Shown here one piece after another: positions 1-5,074 of a DNA stretch of 5,103 bases; positions within the stretch are counted from its first letter, which is position 1; the number at the start of each line of letters is the position of its first letter. The notes below the pieces were generated by a model, which saw only the letters and a list, made by a program, of their open reading frames with translations, did not search any database and was not told where the DNA came from. The position numbers and the translations under genes were made by a program. This DNA is from JAICKM01 sp035693165 (GTDB lineage Bacteria > Chloroflexota > Chloroflexia > QHBQ01 > JAICKM01), in NCBI GenBank assembly GCA_035693165.1, contig DASSGZ010000460.1, forward strand, positions 1 to 5,103. The letters are read 5' to 3'.

Positions 1-1
1 A

Positions 2-694
2 TGGCAGATCCGCTCGTCGGCGGCCAAGTACCTGCAACCCGCCGAGGTAGACGGCATGGCCGATGCGCTGGAGGCCAACGCGGGCGACCTGCTGCTGCTC
101 GTGGCCGACAAGCGCGAAACCGCCGGGGCCGTGCTGGGCAAGCTGCGCGTCGAGATGGCCCGCCGCCTCAACCTGCTCGACGACGACGTGCTGGCCTTTG
201 CCTGGGTGCTCGACCCGCCGCTGCTGGAGTGGAATACCGGCGAGAACCGCTGGGACGCCGTGCACCACCCCTTCACCATGCCGATGCCGGAGGACATCCC
301 GCTGCTGGACAGCGATCCCGGCGCGGTGCGGGCCACGGCCTACGACATCGTCTGCAACGGCTTCGAGCTTTCGACCGGCTCGATCCGTATCCACGAGCGG
401 GGGTTGCAGGCCAAGGTGTTCGGCCTGATGGGCTATTCGGACGAGGAGGCCACCTTCCGCTTTGGGCACCTGCTCGAAGCGTTCGAGTATGGCGCGCCCC
501 CGCACGGCGGCATCGCCCCCGGCATCGACCGTATCGTCATGCTGTTGGCGGGCAAGGATAACATTCGTGACGTTATTGCGTTCCCCAAGACGCAATCGGC
601 CACCGATTTGATGACCGATGCGCCGTCTCCCGTGCCCGAACAGGCGCTGCGGGAACTGCACATCCAGGTGCGCGAGAAAGACCCCCGATCCTAA
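2..694 (+). CDS. aspS: Aspartyl-tRNA synthetase, C-terminal part (5' end outside window)
   Basis: Class II aminoacyl-tRNA synthetase that charges tRNA-Asp (or tRNA-Asp/Asn) with aspartate in the cytoplasm. The reading frame is open from base 2 without needing a start, so the gene enters from the left; 230 residues are visible of about 590 usual for bacterial AspRS. The fragment begins inside the GAD insertion domain (SSAAKYL, then GDLLLLVADK and LGKLR), returns to the catalytic core with WVLDPPLLEW, HHPFT (residues 88-92 of the fragment) and SIRIH (127-131), and ends with class II motif 3, GGIAPGIDR (169-177), followed by DVIAFPKTQSATDLMTDAPSPV. The length and the GAD domain mark the bacterial type. 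The usual GGGSIRIH appears as STGSIRIH, a mild deviation. A downstream gene starts 24 nt after the TAA and may be co-transcribed. Identification is secure; discriminating or non-discriminating specificity cannot be judged from this part. Confidence 0.97.
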   Translation, partial: WQIRSSAAKYLQPAEVDGMADALEANAGDLLLLVADKRETAGAVLGKLRVEMARRLNLLDDDVLAFAWVLDPPLLEWNTGENRWDAVHHPFTMPMPEDIPLLDSDPGAVRATAYDIVCNGFELSTGSIRIHERGLQAKVFGLMGYSDEEATFRFGHLLEAFEYGAPPHGGIAPGIDRIVMLLAGKDNIRDVIAFPKTQSATDLMTDAPSPVPEQALRELHIQVREKDPRS

Positions 695-704
695 CGCGAA
701 AGGC

Positions 705-710
705 AGGAGG
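705..710 (+). promoter_or_regulatory. Ribosome binding site AGGAGG for the DhaL-like gene
   Basis: AGGAGG lies 8 nt before the ATG at 719 and within the context CAGGAGGCAC (704-713), which recurs exactly before two other genes of the window. It fixes the start of the 288-aa reading frame and sits in the 24-nt gap after aspS, with no room for an independent terminator between them. Confidence 0.85.
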
Positions 711-718
711 CACGTTTT

Positions 719-1585
719 ATGGAACAGCGCGCCGGCGCGGTCCAGGTCCCCGTTGCCAAGGTCCTGGAGATGATCGCGGCTACCCTCTACCAGGAGCGGG
801 GCCGGTTGAACGGCTTGTCGAGTTTCGGCGGCGATGCCAGACACGGTGACCGCATGGCCCGCGCGTTTGGCGACGCCGCCGATGCCGTCGTCGCCGCCGG
901 CATTGGTGATGCCGGCAAGGAACTGCAACTGGCGGGGCAGATCCTCGCCGATCCCGCCTATGGCCGGGCGTCGCGCTATTTCGGCCAGGGCCTGTTCCAG
1001 GCCGCGCCGCCGTTCCTTGGGCAAGCCGGGCTTAGCCTCGCCGACCTGGGGCCGCTGCTGACCGGGCTGCTCGAAGGCGTGCGCACCGACAATCCGGCCC
1101 AACCGGGTATGGGCACGATGATCGACGTGCTGATCCCCGCCACCATGGCCTACACCGGCGCCGTCGAGCAAGGGCTGACCTACAACCAGGCCATCCAGGG
1201 CCTGCTCGGCGCGGCCATGAGCGGCGCGCGCGGCACGGCCAATATGCCCCAGCCTTACACGCGCACGCAGGGCGGCGGCACCGGCTCGGCGGGCCAGATC
1301 GACGTGGGCGCCGCGTTCGCGCAGACGGTGCTGACCGGCCTGGTCAAGGCGCTGCTGGGCGACAAAGTGCCGCCGACCCCCGCCGGCCAGAACAGCGACA
1401 ATTTCTTGCTCAACCTGATCCAGCAGGGCATCGACCTGGGCAACATCGTCGCGGCGCCGCGCCAGAGCGAGGTCGAGAGCCTGCTGGGGGCCACGGGCCA
1501 CGCCGGGCGCTACGCCCGGCCGCTGACCGACACCGACCCCGGTTACGGCAAAGGGCCGGCAATGGTCGGTGAAACGAAGCGCTAA
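719..1585 (+). CDS. DhaL/DAK2-like protein, probably lacking the canonical metal site
   Basis: The 288-aa product resembles the ADP-binding DhaL (DAK2) domain of dihydroxyacetone kinases along its first ~200 residues. FGGDARHGDRMARAF (36-50) aligns with the DhaL signature IGDADHGxNMxRGF. GRASRYFGQGLFQAA (82-96) matches GGASGPLFGTFFxxAA. AQPGMGTMIDVLIPA (127-141) matches the PGDKTMxDVxxPA region, and RGTA with QIDVGA (171-198) matches the late RGRAS...HxDPGA block. DhaL binds Mg-ADP with three aspartates of the pattern D-x4-D-x-D; here the positions read S34, D39 and R41, so only one remains, and the GDK of the third block is GMG. This suggests an altered or lost nucleotide site. Residues from about 215 on form an extension without recognised family, ending in a polar, glycine-rich tail. 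No signal peptide or membrane segment is seen. It follows aspS by 24 nt, a probable shared transcript. The family assignment is by eye and could be a more distant helical-barrel relative. Confidence 0.75.
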   Translation: MEQRAGAVQVPVAKVLEMIAATLYQERGRLNGLSSFGGDARHGDRMARAFGDAADAVVAAGIGDAGKELQLAGQILADPAYGRASRYFGQGLFQAAPPFLGQAGLSLADLGPLLTGLLEGVRTDNPAQPGMGTMIDVLIPATMAYTGAVEQGLTYNQAIQGLLGAAMSGARGTANMPQPYTRTQGGGTGSAGQIDVGAAFAQTVLTGLVKALLGDKVPPTPAGQNSDNFLLNLIQQGIDLGNIVAAPRQSEVESLLGATGHAGRYARPLTDTDPGYGKGPAMVGETKR

Positions 1586-1606
1586 CAATCTGGGATAGGC
1601 TTAACA

Positions 1607-1641
1607 CAACAGGGCTGGACGCCCGGCGCCCAGCCCTGTTG
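1607..1641 (+). terminator. Perfect 12-bp stem-loop after the DhaL-like gene
   Basis: CAACAGGGCTGG (1607-1618) pairs fully with CCAGCCCTGTTG (1630-1641) around an 11-nt GC-rich loop, 21 nt after the stop codon at 1585. Only a weak T-run (CTTT, 1644-1647 area) follows on the plus strand, so intrinsic termination is likely but not textbook. Because it lies between convergent genes it may also stop read-through from the MFS gene on the minus strand. Confidence 0.7.
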
Positions 1642-1680
1642 CGCTTTCCGGTCTGGTTCCGTAGCGCTTTCCATCGAACT

Positions 1681-1757
1681 TGTCACGCTGAGCGCAGCGA
1701 AGGGTCTCGTCGCTTCCGAGTACGAGACGGAGATTCTTCGCTGCGCTCAGAATGACA
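1681..1757. repeat. 77-bp imperfect palindrome, dispersed-repeat type
   Basis: Bases 1681-1708 and 1730-1757 are 28-nt inverted arms that agree at 24 positions; the ends read TGTCA and TGACA, and both arms share the core CTGAGCGCAGCGAAG. The mismatches are two adjacent pairs (CG against TT, GG against AA). Inside, GTCTCGT (1704-1710) pairs with ACGAGAC (1722-1728), giving a second nested stem. No coding potential and no clear flanking duplication are seen. The arrangement fits a REP-like or MITE-like intergenic element placed between two convergent stop codons; it could also act as a bidirectional terminator. Repeats with the TGAGCGCAGCGAAG core are familiar to me from Chloroflexota-type genomes, but I cannot verify this here. 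Confidence 0.75.
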
Positions 1758-1777
1758 TACCCTAGCGGTTAGTCGGA

Positions 1778-3067
1778 TCAGCGGGCGGCGTCGGCGTTCA
1801 GGGCGTCCATGCCGTGGATGTGGGGCGCGATCAGCAACGCCGCGCCGCCCATAACCACCGCGCCGAGGGCGACGGCGATCCCCGCGCCGGTGATCTCGGC
1901 CAGGATGCCGGTGGCGAGCGCGCCCAGCGAGGCCAGGCCGATGATGGTGATCGCGTAGAACGACAGGATGCGCCCGCGCAGCCGGCCCGGTGTCTGGAGT
2001 TGGAGCGTCGTGCTGATCATCGTCGCCGCCACCTGGCTGCTGATGCCGGTGCCGGTGAGCAGCACCAGCGCCACCGGGAACCAGGGATCGAAGCTGTAGG
2101 CGATCAGCAACCCGGCGAAGGCCAGCACGGATCCGATCAGGATGCGCTGTTCCACGCGCATATCGCGCCGCCCGGCCAGGACTCCCGCGCCCAGCAACGC
2201 GCCCAGCCCCGGCGCCGCGTACAGCAACCCCAGCCCCCGCGCGTCCACGTGCAGCAGGTCGCGCGCAAAGGCGGGCGTCAGTTGGATGTAGGACCGCCCG
2301 AAGAACCCGACGAGCGCCGACAGCAGCACAAGCAGCCCCACCACCCGCGTCGATTGCATATAGTGCCCGGCCTGCCGCAGGCTTTCGCCCACCGGCACGG
2401 GATCGCCGTGGGGCCGGCTGTTCACATCGCGCATCAGGAAGAGCGCGACCAGCACGGCCAGGAAGCTGAGCGTGTTGAGCAGGAAGAGCCCGCCGGGCGT
2501 GAGGATCGGCAGCAGCACGCCGCCGAGGGCCGGGCCGATCAGCGCCGCGCCAGTGTACGATGCGCCGTTGAGCGCCGTCGCGCTGATCAGGTCCTGCCGG
2601 GGCACCAGTTCGGGCAGCAGCGCCTGGCGCGCCGGGTTATCGGCGGACAGGAAGACGGCGCCCAGGAAGGCGATCAGCAGCACCCACCCGACCGTGAGCT
2701 GCCCGCTGAAGGTGATCCAGGTGATTAGCCCGGCGCCGAGCATTTGCCCGGTCTGGGTGCATTTGAGCAGCGTCAGCTTGTCCACGCGGTCGGCCAGCGC
2801 GCCGCCCAGCAGCGGGAACAGGGTCATGGGTATGGCGAAGGCCAGGCTCACCATGCCCAGCCAGAACGTCGAATGGGTCAGCACGTAGTAGACCAGGTAG
2901 CCCTGGGCGACGGTCTGCATCTGCGACCCGGCGTTGGAGACGATCAGCCCCGCCCAGAGCAGGCGGAAGTTGCGCGACCCGAGCGCGGCAAAGCGGGGCC
3001 GGGCGCCTGCCGGGTTGCCGGGGAGGGGCGCTGAAGTGCCGCCGGGGGGCCGAACGTCAACGGTCAC
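1778..3067 (-). CDS. MFS transporter, DHA3/EntS-like exporter
   Basis: A 429-aa integral membrane protein of the major facilitator superfamily, most like the MFS_3 group of multidrug or siderophore exporters driven by proton antiport. After a cytoplasmic proline-rich N-terminus, FAALGSRNFRLLWAG (27-40) leads into the first of about 12 hydrophobic segments. The loop between segments 2 and 3, GGALADRVDKLTLL (88-101), is a motif A variant with the conserved D-R. QALLPELVPRQDLISATALN (148-167) with GPALGG (178-183), and PGRLRGRILSFYA (360-372), are typical of this group. The start chosen is GTG at 3067, 7 nt after the stop of the upstream glycosylase gene, with GGAGGTG (3084-3078 on the minus strand) 10 nt before it. 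A longer frame could begin with TTG at 3100 but would overlap the glycosylase and lacks a fitting binding site. Substrate unknown; the repair gene beside it does not identify one. Confidence 0.92.
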   Translation of the reverse strand: MTVDVRPPGGTSAPLPGNPAGARPRFAALGSRNFRLLWAGLIVSNAGSQMQTVAQGYLVYYVLTHSTFWLGMVSLAFAIPMTLFPLLGGALADRVDKLTLLKCTQTGQMLGAGLITWITFSGQLTVGWVLLIAFLGAVFLSADNPARQALLPELVPRQDLISATALNGASYTGAALIGPALGGVLLPILTPGGLFLLNTLSFLAVLVALFLMRDVNSRPHGDPVPVGESLRQAGHYMQSTRVVGLLVLLSALVGFFGRSYIQLTPAFARDLLHVDARGLGLLYAAPGLGALLGAGVLAGRRDMRVEQRILIGSVLAFAGLLIAYSFDPWFPVALVLLTGTGISSQVAATMISTTLQLQTPGRLRGRILSFYAITIIGLASLGALATGILAEITGAGIAVALGAVVMGGAALLIAPHIHGMDALNADAAR

Positions 3068-3074
3068 GCATCGC

Positions 3075-3746
3075 TCACACCTCCGCCAGGCGGGCCGCAA
3101 CCTCGCGGAGATCGGTCACGACTTCGCCCCGGATGCGGTCGTAGTCGGGGCCGACCTGGCGCATCACGTAGGACGGGTGATAGGTCAGCAGGACGCGCGA
3201 GCCGTAGGGGCCGTCCATCCAGATGCCGCGCTCGCGGCCCATCTTCACCTCGCGGCCCAGGATGGTCGATGCCGCCGTGGCGCCCAGGCAGCAGATCAGC
3301 CGGGGCTTGAGCAGGTCCATCTCGCCCTCGCGCCAGATGGCGCAGGCGCGCACCTCGCCCACGCGCGGCGGGCGGTTGGACACCCGCCGGCCCTCCTGCT
3401 TGGTGGGCCGGCACTTGACCGTGTTGCTGAGCCAGATGTCCTCGCGGCGGATGCCCGCGTCGGCCAGCATCCCGTTGAGTTCCTTTCCGGCCCGCCCTAC
3501 AAACGGCACTCCCTGCTCGTCCTCGTCTGCGCCGGGCGCCTCGCCGAAGATGATCAGCTTGGCCTCCGGATTGCCCACGCCGAAGACGACCTGGGTGCGA
3601 GTCAGCTTCAGGTCGCAGCGAATGCAGGCCAGCGCCGGTTCGCGCAGGGCGGCCAGGGCGGCGGCGGTATCGCCGGAGAAGTAGACCGGCCCGGCGGCGT
3701 CCGCCGGGGTCTGCGCGCGCAACGAGATTTCGGGATCGGCAGCCAT
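3075..3746 (-). CDS. udg: Family 4 uracil-DNA glycosylase (iron-sulfur type)
   Basis: Removes uracil from DNA, produced by cytosine deamination or misincorporated dUTP, and so starts base excision repair. The 223-aa protein has the family 4 features in order: C41-x2-C44, FGEAPGADEDEQGVPFVGRA (67-86) with the GEAPG water-activating motif and the uracil-stacking FVG, SNTVKCRP (107-114), C135 in RACAIW, C152 or C153 in LICCLGATA, and TYHPSY (188-193) with the catalytic-loop histidine. The four cysteines fit the known 4Fe-4S ligands of this family. Between KCRP and the NRPP segment there are about nine extra residues (TKQEGRRVS) compared with the usual KCRPPxNRxP. The start at 3746 has AGGAGG 10 nt upstream; longer frames upstream run antiphase through the SUKH gene and lack family similarity. 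It is the middle gene of a minus-strand row and almost touches the MFS gene. Confidence 0.95.
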   Translation of the reverse strand: MAADPEISLRAQTPADAAGPVYFSGDTAAALAALREPALACIRCDLKLTRTQVVFGVGNPEAKLIIFGEAPGADEDEQGVPFVGRAGKELNGMLADAGIRREDIWLSNTVKCRPTKQEGRRVSNRPPRVGEVRACAIWREGEMDLLKPRLICCLGATAASTILGREVKMGRERGIWMDGPYGSRVLLTYHPSYVMRQVGPDYDRIRGEVVTDLREVAARLAEV

Positions 3747-3756
3747 AGGTCGAGTG

Positions 3757-3762
3757 CCTCCT
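3757..3762 (-). promoter_or_regulatory. Ribosome binding site AGGAGG deciding the UDG start
   Basis: On the minus strand AGGAGG lies 10 nt before the ATG at 3746, in the context CAGGAGGCAC (3763-3754). It supports the 223-aa start over a frame that stays open far upstream to about 4190. The 71-nt gap to the SUKH stop at 3818 shows no clear terminator, so co-transcription is possible. Confidence 0.8.
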
Positions 3763-3817
3763 GTTGCTGAACTAGGCCCGGATGGGAGCAAGAACGATGC
3801 CGCCTGCCCGCCGGTGG

Positions 3818-4456
3818 CTACGCCCTTTTGCGGCGGTAGATGGATCCAGCGCGCGTGTAATTGTGTGCGCGAACATATAGAAAGCCCTGGCGCTCGGCCT
3901 GCATCAAGTCCCAGAACGAGCGATAGCGGTGGGCGCCCGGAATCCAGTGGGCGAAGAACCACGCCTCCCACTCGCCGTCGGGGAAGACGACTTGCGGATT
4001 GAGCAGGCAAACGCCGTCGCCGGTGTCCTCGCTGATTTCGAGCGCTGTCTGTAGATACTCGTCGCGCAGGGCCGCCTGCGTCTCGTCGTAGACGAAATAC
4101 TCGGCATCGGGCACGGGCGGCGCGGGGCCGTAGTAGTTCGCGCCCGCCATCCACGCGTCGATCAGGTCCTGGTGCCGGGCGGCGTACCATTCGATCTCCG
4201 CCACCGGCCAGAGGTTATGGATAAAGAATCCGGCTTCGCGCCAGCCGTTGGTCGTGGACAGGAAGGCGCGATAGGACGGCGGCAAGCGCGCGCCCAACCG
4301 CGCCTCGGCGGCGGCGATTTCCTCCCCCCCGGCCGGCGGATAGCCCAACCAGCCGGATCGGGCCACCTCCGGCCCGACCGCTGCCGCGATGTCCGCGCAG
4401 GCTAGCAACTCGCGACTCCATTGCATGAGGAAGTCACGCCAATCAAAGGTCGCCAT
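3818..4456 (-). CDS. SMI1/KNR4 (SUKH) family protein
   Basis: A 212-aa soluble protein with the SUKH pattern: W36-LGYPPA, then the helix GGEEIAAAEARLG (43-55), RLPPSYRAFLSTTNGW (57-72) with the diagnostic LPxSY and NG, and a C-terminal part with LLNPQV (151-156), EWEAWFF (162-168) and SFWDLM (180-185). In the SUKH superfamily many bacterial members are immunity proteins that neutralise polymorphic or contact-dependent toxins, others have general protein-binding roles; which applies here cannot be read from the sequence. No toxin, secretion or Rhs-like gene is visible in the window, so an immunity role is unsupported by context. There is no signal peptide. The ATG at 4456 has AGGAGG (4469-4464) 7 nt upstream. 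It is first in a minus-strand row with UDG and MFS genes; the gap to UDG is 71 nt. The basic tail IYRRKRA is unremarkable. Confidence 0.88.
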   Translation of the reverse strand: MATFDWRDFLMQWSRELLACADIAAAVGPEVARSGWLGYPPAGGEEIAAAEARLGARLPPSYRAFLSTTNGWREAGFFIHNLWPVAEIEWYAARHQDLIDAWMAGANYYGPAPPVPDAEYFVYDETQAALRDEYLQTALEISEDTGDGVCLLNPQVVFPDGEWEAWFFAHWIPGAHRYRSFWDLMQAERQGFLYVRAHNYTRAGSIYRRKRA

Positions 4457-4463
4457 CGTGGCC

Positions 4464-4469
4464 CCTCCT
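4464..4469 (-). promoter_or_regulatory. Ribosome binding site AGGAGG for the SUKH gene
   Basis: AGGAGG on the minus strand stands 7 nt before the ATG at 4456 and defines the start. It shares the preceding C (CAGGAGG) with the other sites in the window but not the following CAC. Confidence 0.8.
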
Positions 4470-4502
4470 GCACCGCGTCCTCATGCCGGTCCCCGGCGCT
4501 CT

Positions 4503-4531
4503 CTTATGCTTATCCGCGCGCCGCCGGGCAA
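4503..4531 (-). promoter_or_regulatory. Possible promoter for the minus-strand SUKH-UDG-MFS row
   Basis: Read on the minus strand, TTGCCC (4531-4526) and CATAAG (4508-4503) are separated by exactly 17 nt. Each matches the sigma-70 consensus at four of six positions. Transcription would begin near 4496, leaving a leader of about 40 nt. The match is modest and the surrounding GC-rich sequence makes chance agreement plausible. Confidence 0.3.
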
Positions 4532-4548
4532 ACCGGAAGCCGGCGGCG
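4519..4548. other. 9-bp hairpin in the divergent intergenic region
   Basis: CGCCGCCGG (4519-4527) pairs with CCGGCGGCG (4540-4548) around a 12-nt loop, between the two proposed promoters. A second short palindrome, CGCCC-GGC-GGGCG (4558-4570), lies in the spacer just before the TATAAT box, and the first left arm can also pair with it (CGCCGGGC 4522-4529 with GCCCGGCG 4559-4566). These could be regulator sites, but self-complementary runs are common in GC-rich DNA. Confidence 0.35.
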
Positions 4549-4550
4549 TG

Positions 4551-4581
4551 CTGGCAACGCCCGGCGGGCGTCAGGTATAAT
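4551..4581 (+). promoter_or_regulatory. Sigma-70-like promoter for the DUF503 gene
   Basis: A perfect TATAAT at 4576-4581 stands out in very GC-rich surroundings, 56 nt before the ATG at 4638. The best -35 candidate is CTGGCA (4551-4556, four of six matches, 19-nt spacer) or TGGCAA one base later, so the -35 side is weak. Transcription would start near 4588. Confidence 0.55.
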
Positions 4582-4624
4582 GAGGCAACCCAACCCCCGC
4601 CCGGCAAAGCCGCCAGGGCGCGAC

Positions 4625-4630
4625 AGGAGG
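4625..4630 (+). promoter_or_regulatory. Ribosome binding site AGGAGG for the DUF503 gene
   Basis: AGGAGG lies 7 nt before the ATG at 4638, within CAGGAGGCAC (4624-4633), the same 10-base context as before the DhaL-like and UDG genes. Confidence 0.85.
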
Positions 4631-4637
4631 CACGGAG

Positions 4638-4931
4638 ATGGTCATCGGTACAATGCGCGTGGTCCTCTTTCTCCCCGAAAACGGCACGATCAAGGATAAG
4701 CGCCATGTCGTCAAGTCGATCCTGGCCCGCGTGCAGAACCAGTTCAAAGTCGCCGCGGCGGAAGTCGAAGAAAACGACAATCTGCAGGCCGCGGTCCTCG
4801 GCGTGGCCTGCGTTAGCAACAGCGCGCCGCACGCCAACGAGATCCTGCAACACACCATCAACTTCATCGAGCGCAACGTCCTGGAGGGCGGGCTGGAAGA
4901 TTACGAGATCGAAGTCATGCACGTCTTCTAG
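4638..4931 (+). CDS. DUF503 (YlxP-like) small protein
   Basis: A complete 97-aa protein of the DUF503 family, about the usual length for it. It shows the family course: an opening beta strand IGTMRVVLFLPENGTIKDKR (3-22), corresponding to the common LxLxxPxxxSLKxKR block; VVKSILARVQNQFKVAAAEV (24-43), matching the VKSLLARLRNRFNVSVAEV region; the LGVACVSN strand (54-61); and a final helix HANEILQHTINFIERNV (65-81). The fold is thought to be a small ferredoxin-like alpha/beta unit. In Bacillus and many other bacteria the homologue ylxP lies in the nusA-infB-rbfA operon, suggesting a link to translation or ribosome maturation, but a defined biochemical role is not established to my knowledge. Here it is a single gene with its own TATAAT box and a hairpin just after the stop, so it appears detached from that operon. 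Confidence 0.93.
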   Translation: MVIGTMRVVLFLPENGTIKDKRHVVKSILARVQNQFKVAAAEVEENDNLQAAVLGVACVSNSAPHANEILQHTINFIERNVLEGGLEDYEIEVMHVF

Positions 4932-4934
4932 CGT

Positions 4935-4957
4935 CCCCCGCAGGATTCTGCCGGGGG
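4935..4957 (+). terminator. Stem-loop just after the DUF503 gene
   Basis: CCCCCG (4935-4940) pairs with CGGGGG (4952-4957); after a one-base bulge, CAG (4941-4943) pairs with CTG (4948-4950) around a GATT loop. It begins 4 nt after the stop codon at 4931. No T-run follows, so intrinsic termination is uncertain, but position and stability suggest an mRNA 3' end structure. Confidence 0.5.
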
Positions 4958-4959
4958 CC

Positions 4960-4990
4960 GGCCGGTTTGAAACCGGCCCCTACAGCGCAA
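4960..4990. repeat. Palindromic repeat, copy 1
   Basis: GGCCGGTTT (4960-4968) and AAACCGGCC (4970-4978) form a near-perfect palindrome, continued by CCTACAGCGCAA. The same unit recurs 67 bp downstream with only two differences over 31 bases, so this is a short tandemly placed non-coding repeat rather than a gene-specific terminator. Confidence 0.75.
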
Positions 4991-5026
4991 ACGGACCGTG
5001 GTCGCCTGATCGTCGGCTGGGCGGCG

Positions 5027-5057
5027 GGCCGGTTTGCAACCGGCCCCTACACCGCAA
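5027..5057. repeat. Palindromic repeat, copy 2
   Basis: This copy reads GGCCGGTTTGCAACCGGCCC followed by CTACACCGCAA. Its stem is GGGCCGGTT (5026-5034) with AACCGGCCC (5038-5046) and a TGC loop. It differs from copy 1 at two positions: A to C at 5037 within the palindrome, and G to C at 5052 in the tail. The sequence between the copies (4991-5026) is unrelated and non-coding. Confidence 0.75.
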
Positions 5058-5074
5058 CATTAGGCCCGCTAGCA

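Noticed and set aside
1..561. Open frame of 186 aa starting with ATG at base 1
   Set aside because: It is out of phase with aspS, whose conserved motifs run in frame 2 over the same bases; the translation is arginine/alanine-rich low-complexity sequence typical of a GC-rich shadow frame.
1641..1672. Direct repeat GCGCTTTCC (1641-1649 and 1664-1672)
   Set aside because: Nine bases with 23-nt spacing and no further symmetry or nearby promoter; compatible with chance or a remnant of local duplication.
1814..2728. 304-aa open frame on the plus strand opposite the MFS gene
   Set aside because: Its product is a run of Arg, Gln, Asp and Gly with no domain, explained by the antisense of membrane-protein codons; the minus frame has full MFS motifs and a ribosome binding site.
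3068..3100. TTG start for the MFS gene at 3100
   Set aside because: It would overlap the UDG gene by 26 nt and lacks a good binding site, while GTG 3067 has GGAGGTG at a fitting distance.
2934..3770. 278-aa plus-strand frame across the MFS/UDG border
   Set aside because: It spans two clearly identified minus-strand genes and has no binding site or family similarity.
3747..4190. N-terminal extension of the UDG frame by up to 148 residues
   Set aside because: The extension is low-complexity sequence overlapping the SUKH gene in another frame, whereas ATG 3746 has AGGAGG at 10 nt and gives the usual family length.
4443..4922. 159-aa minus-strand frame opposite the DUF503 gene
   Set aside because: It is the complement of a recognised family with its own promoter and binding site, and it runs through the divergent promoter gap.
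4960..5057. CRISPR array
   Set aside because: Only two repeat copies are present, the spacing is 67 bp start to start, and the repeats are strongly palindromic with diverging tails; no cas gene is visible.
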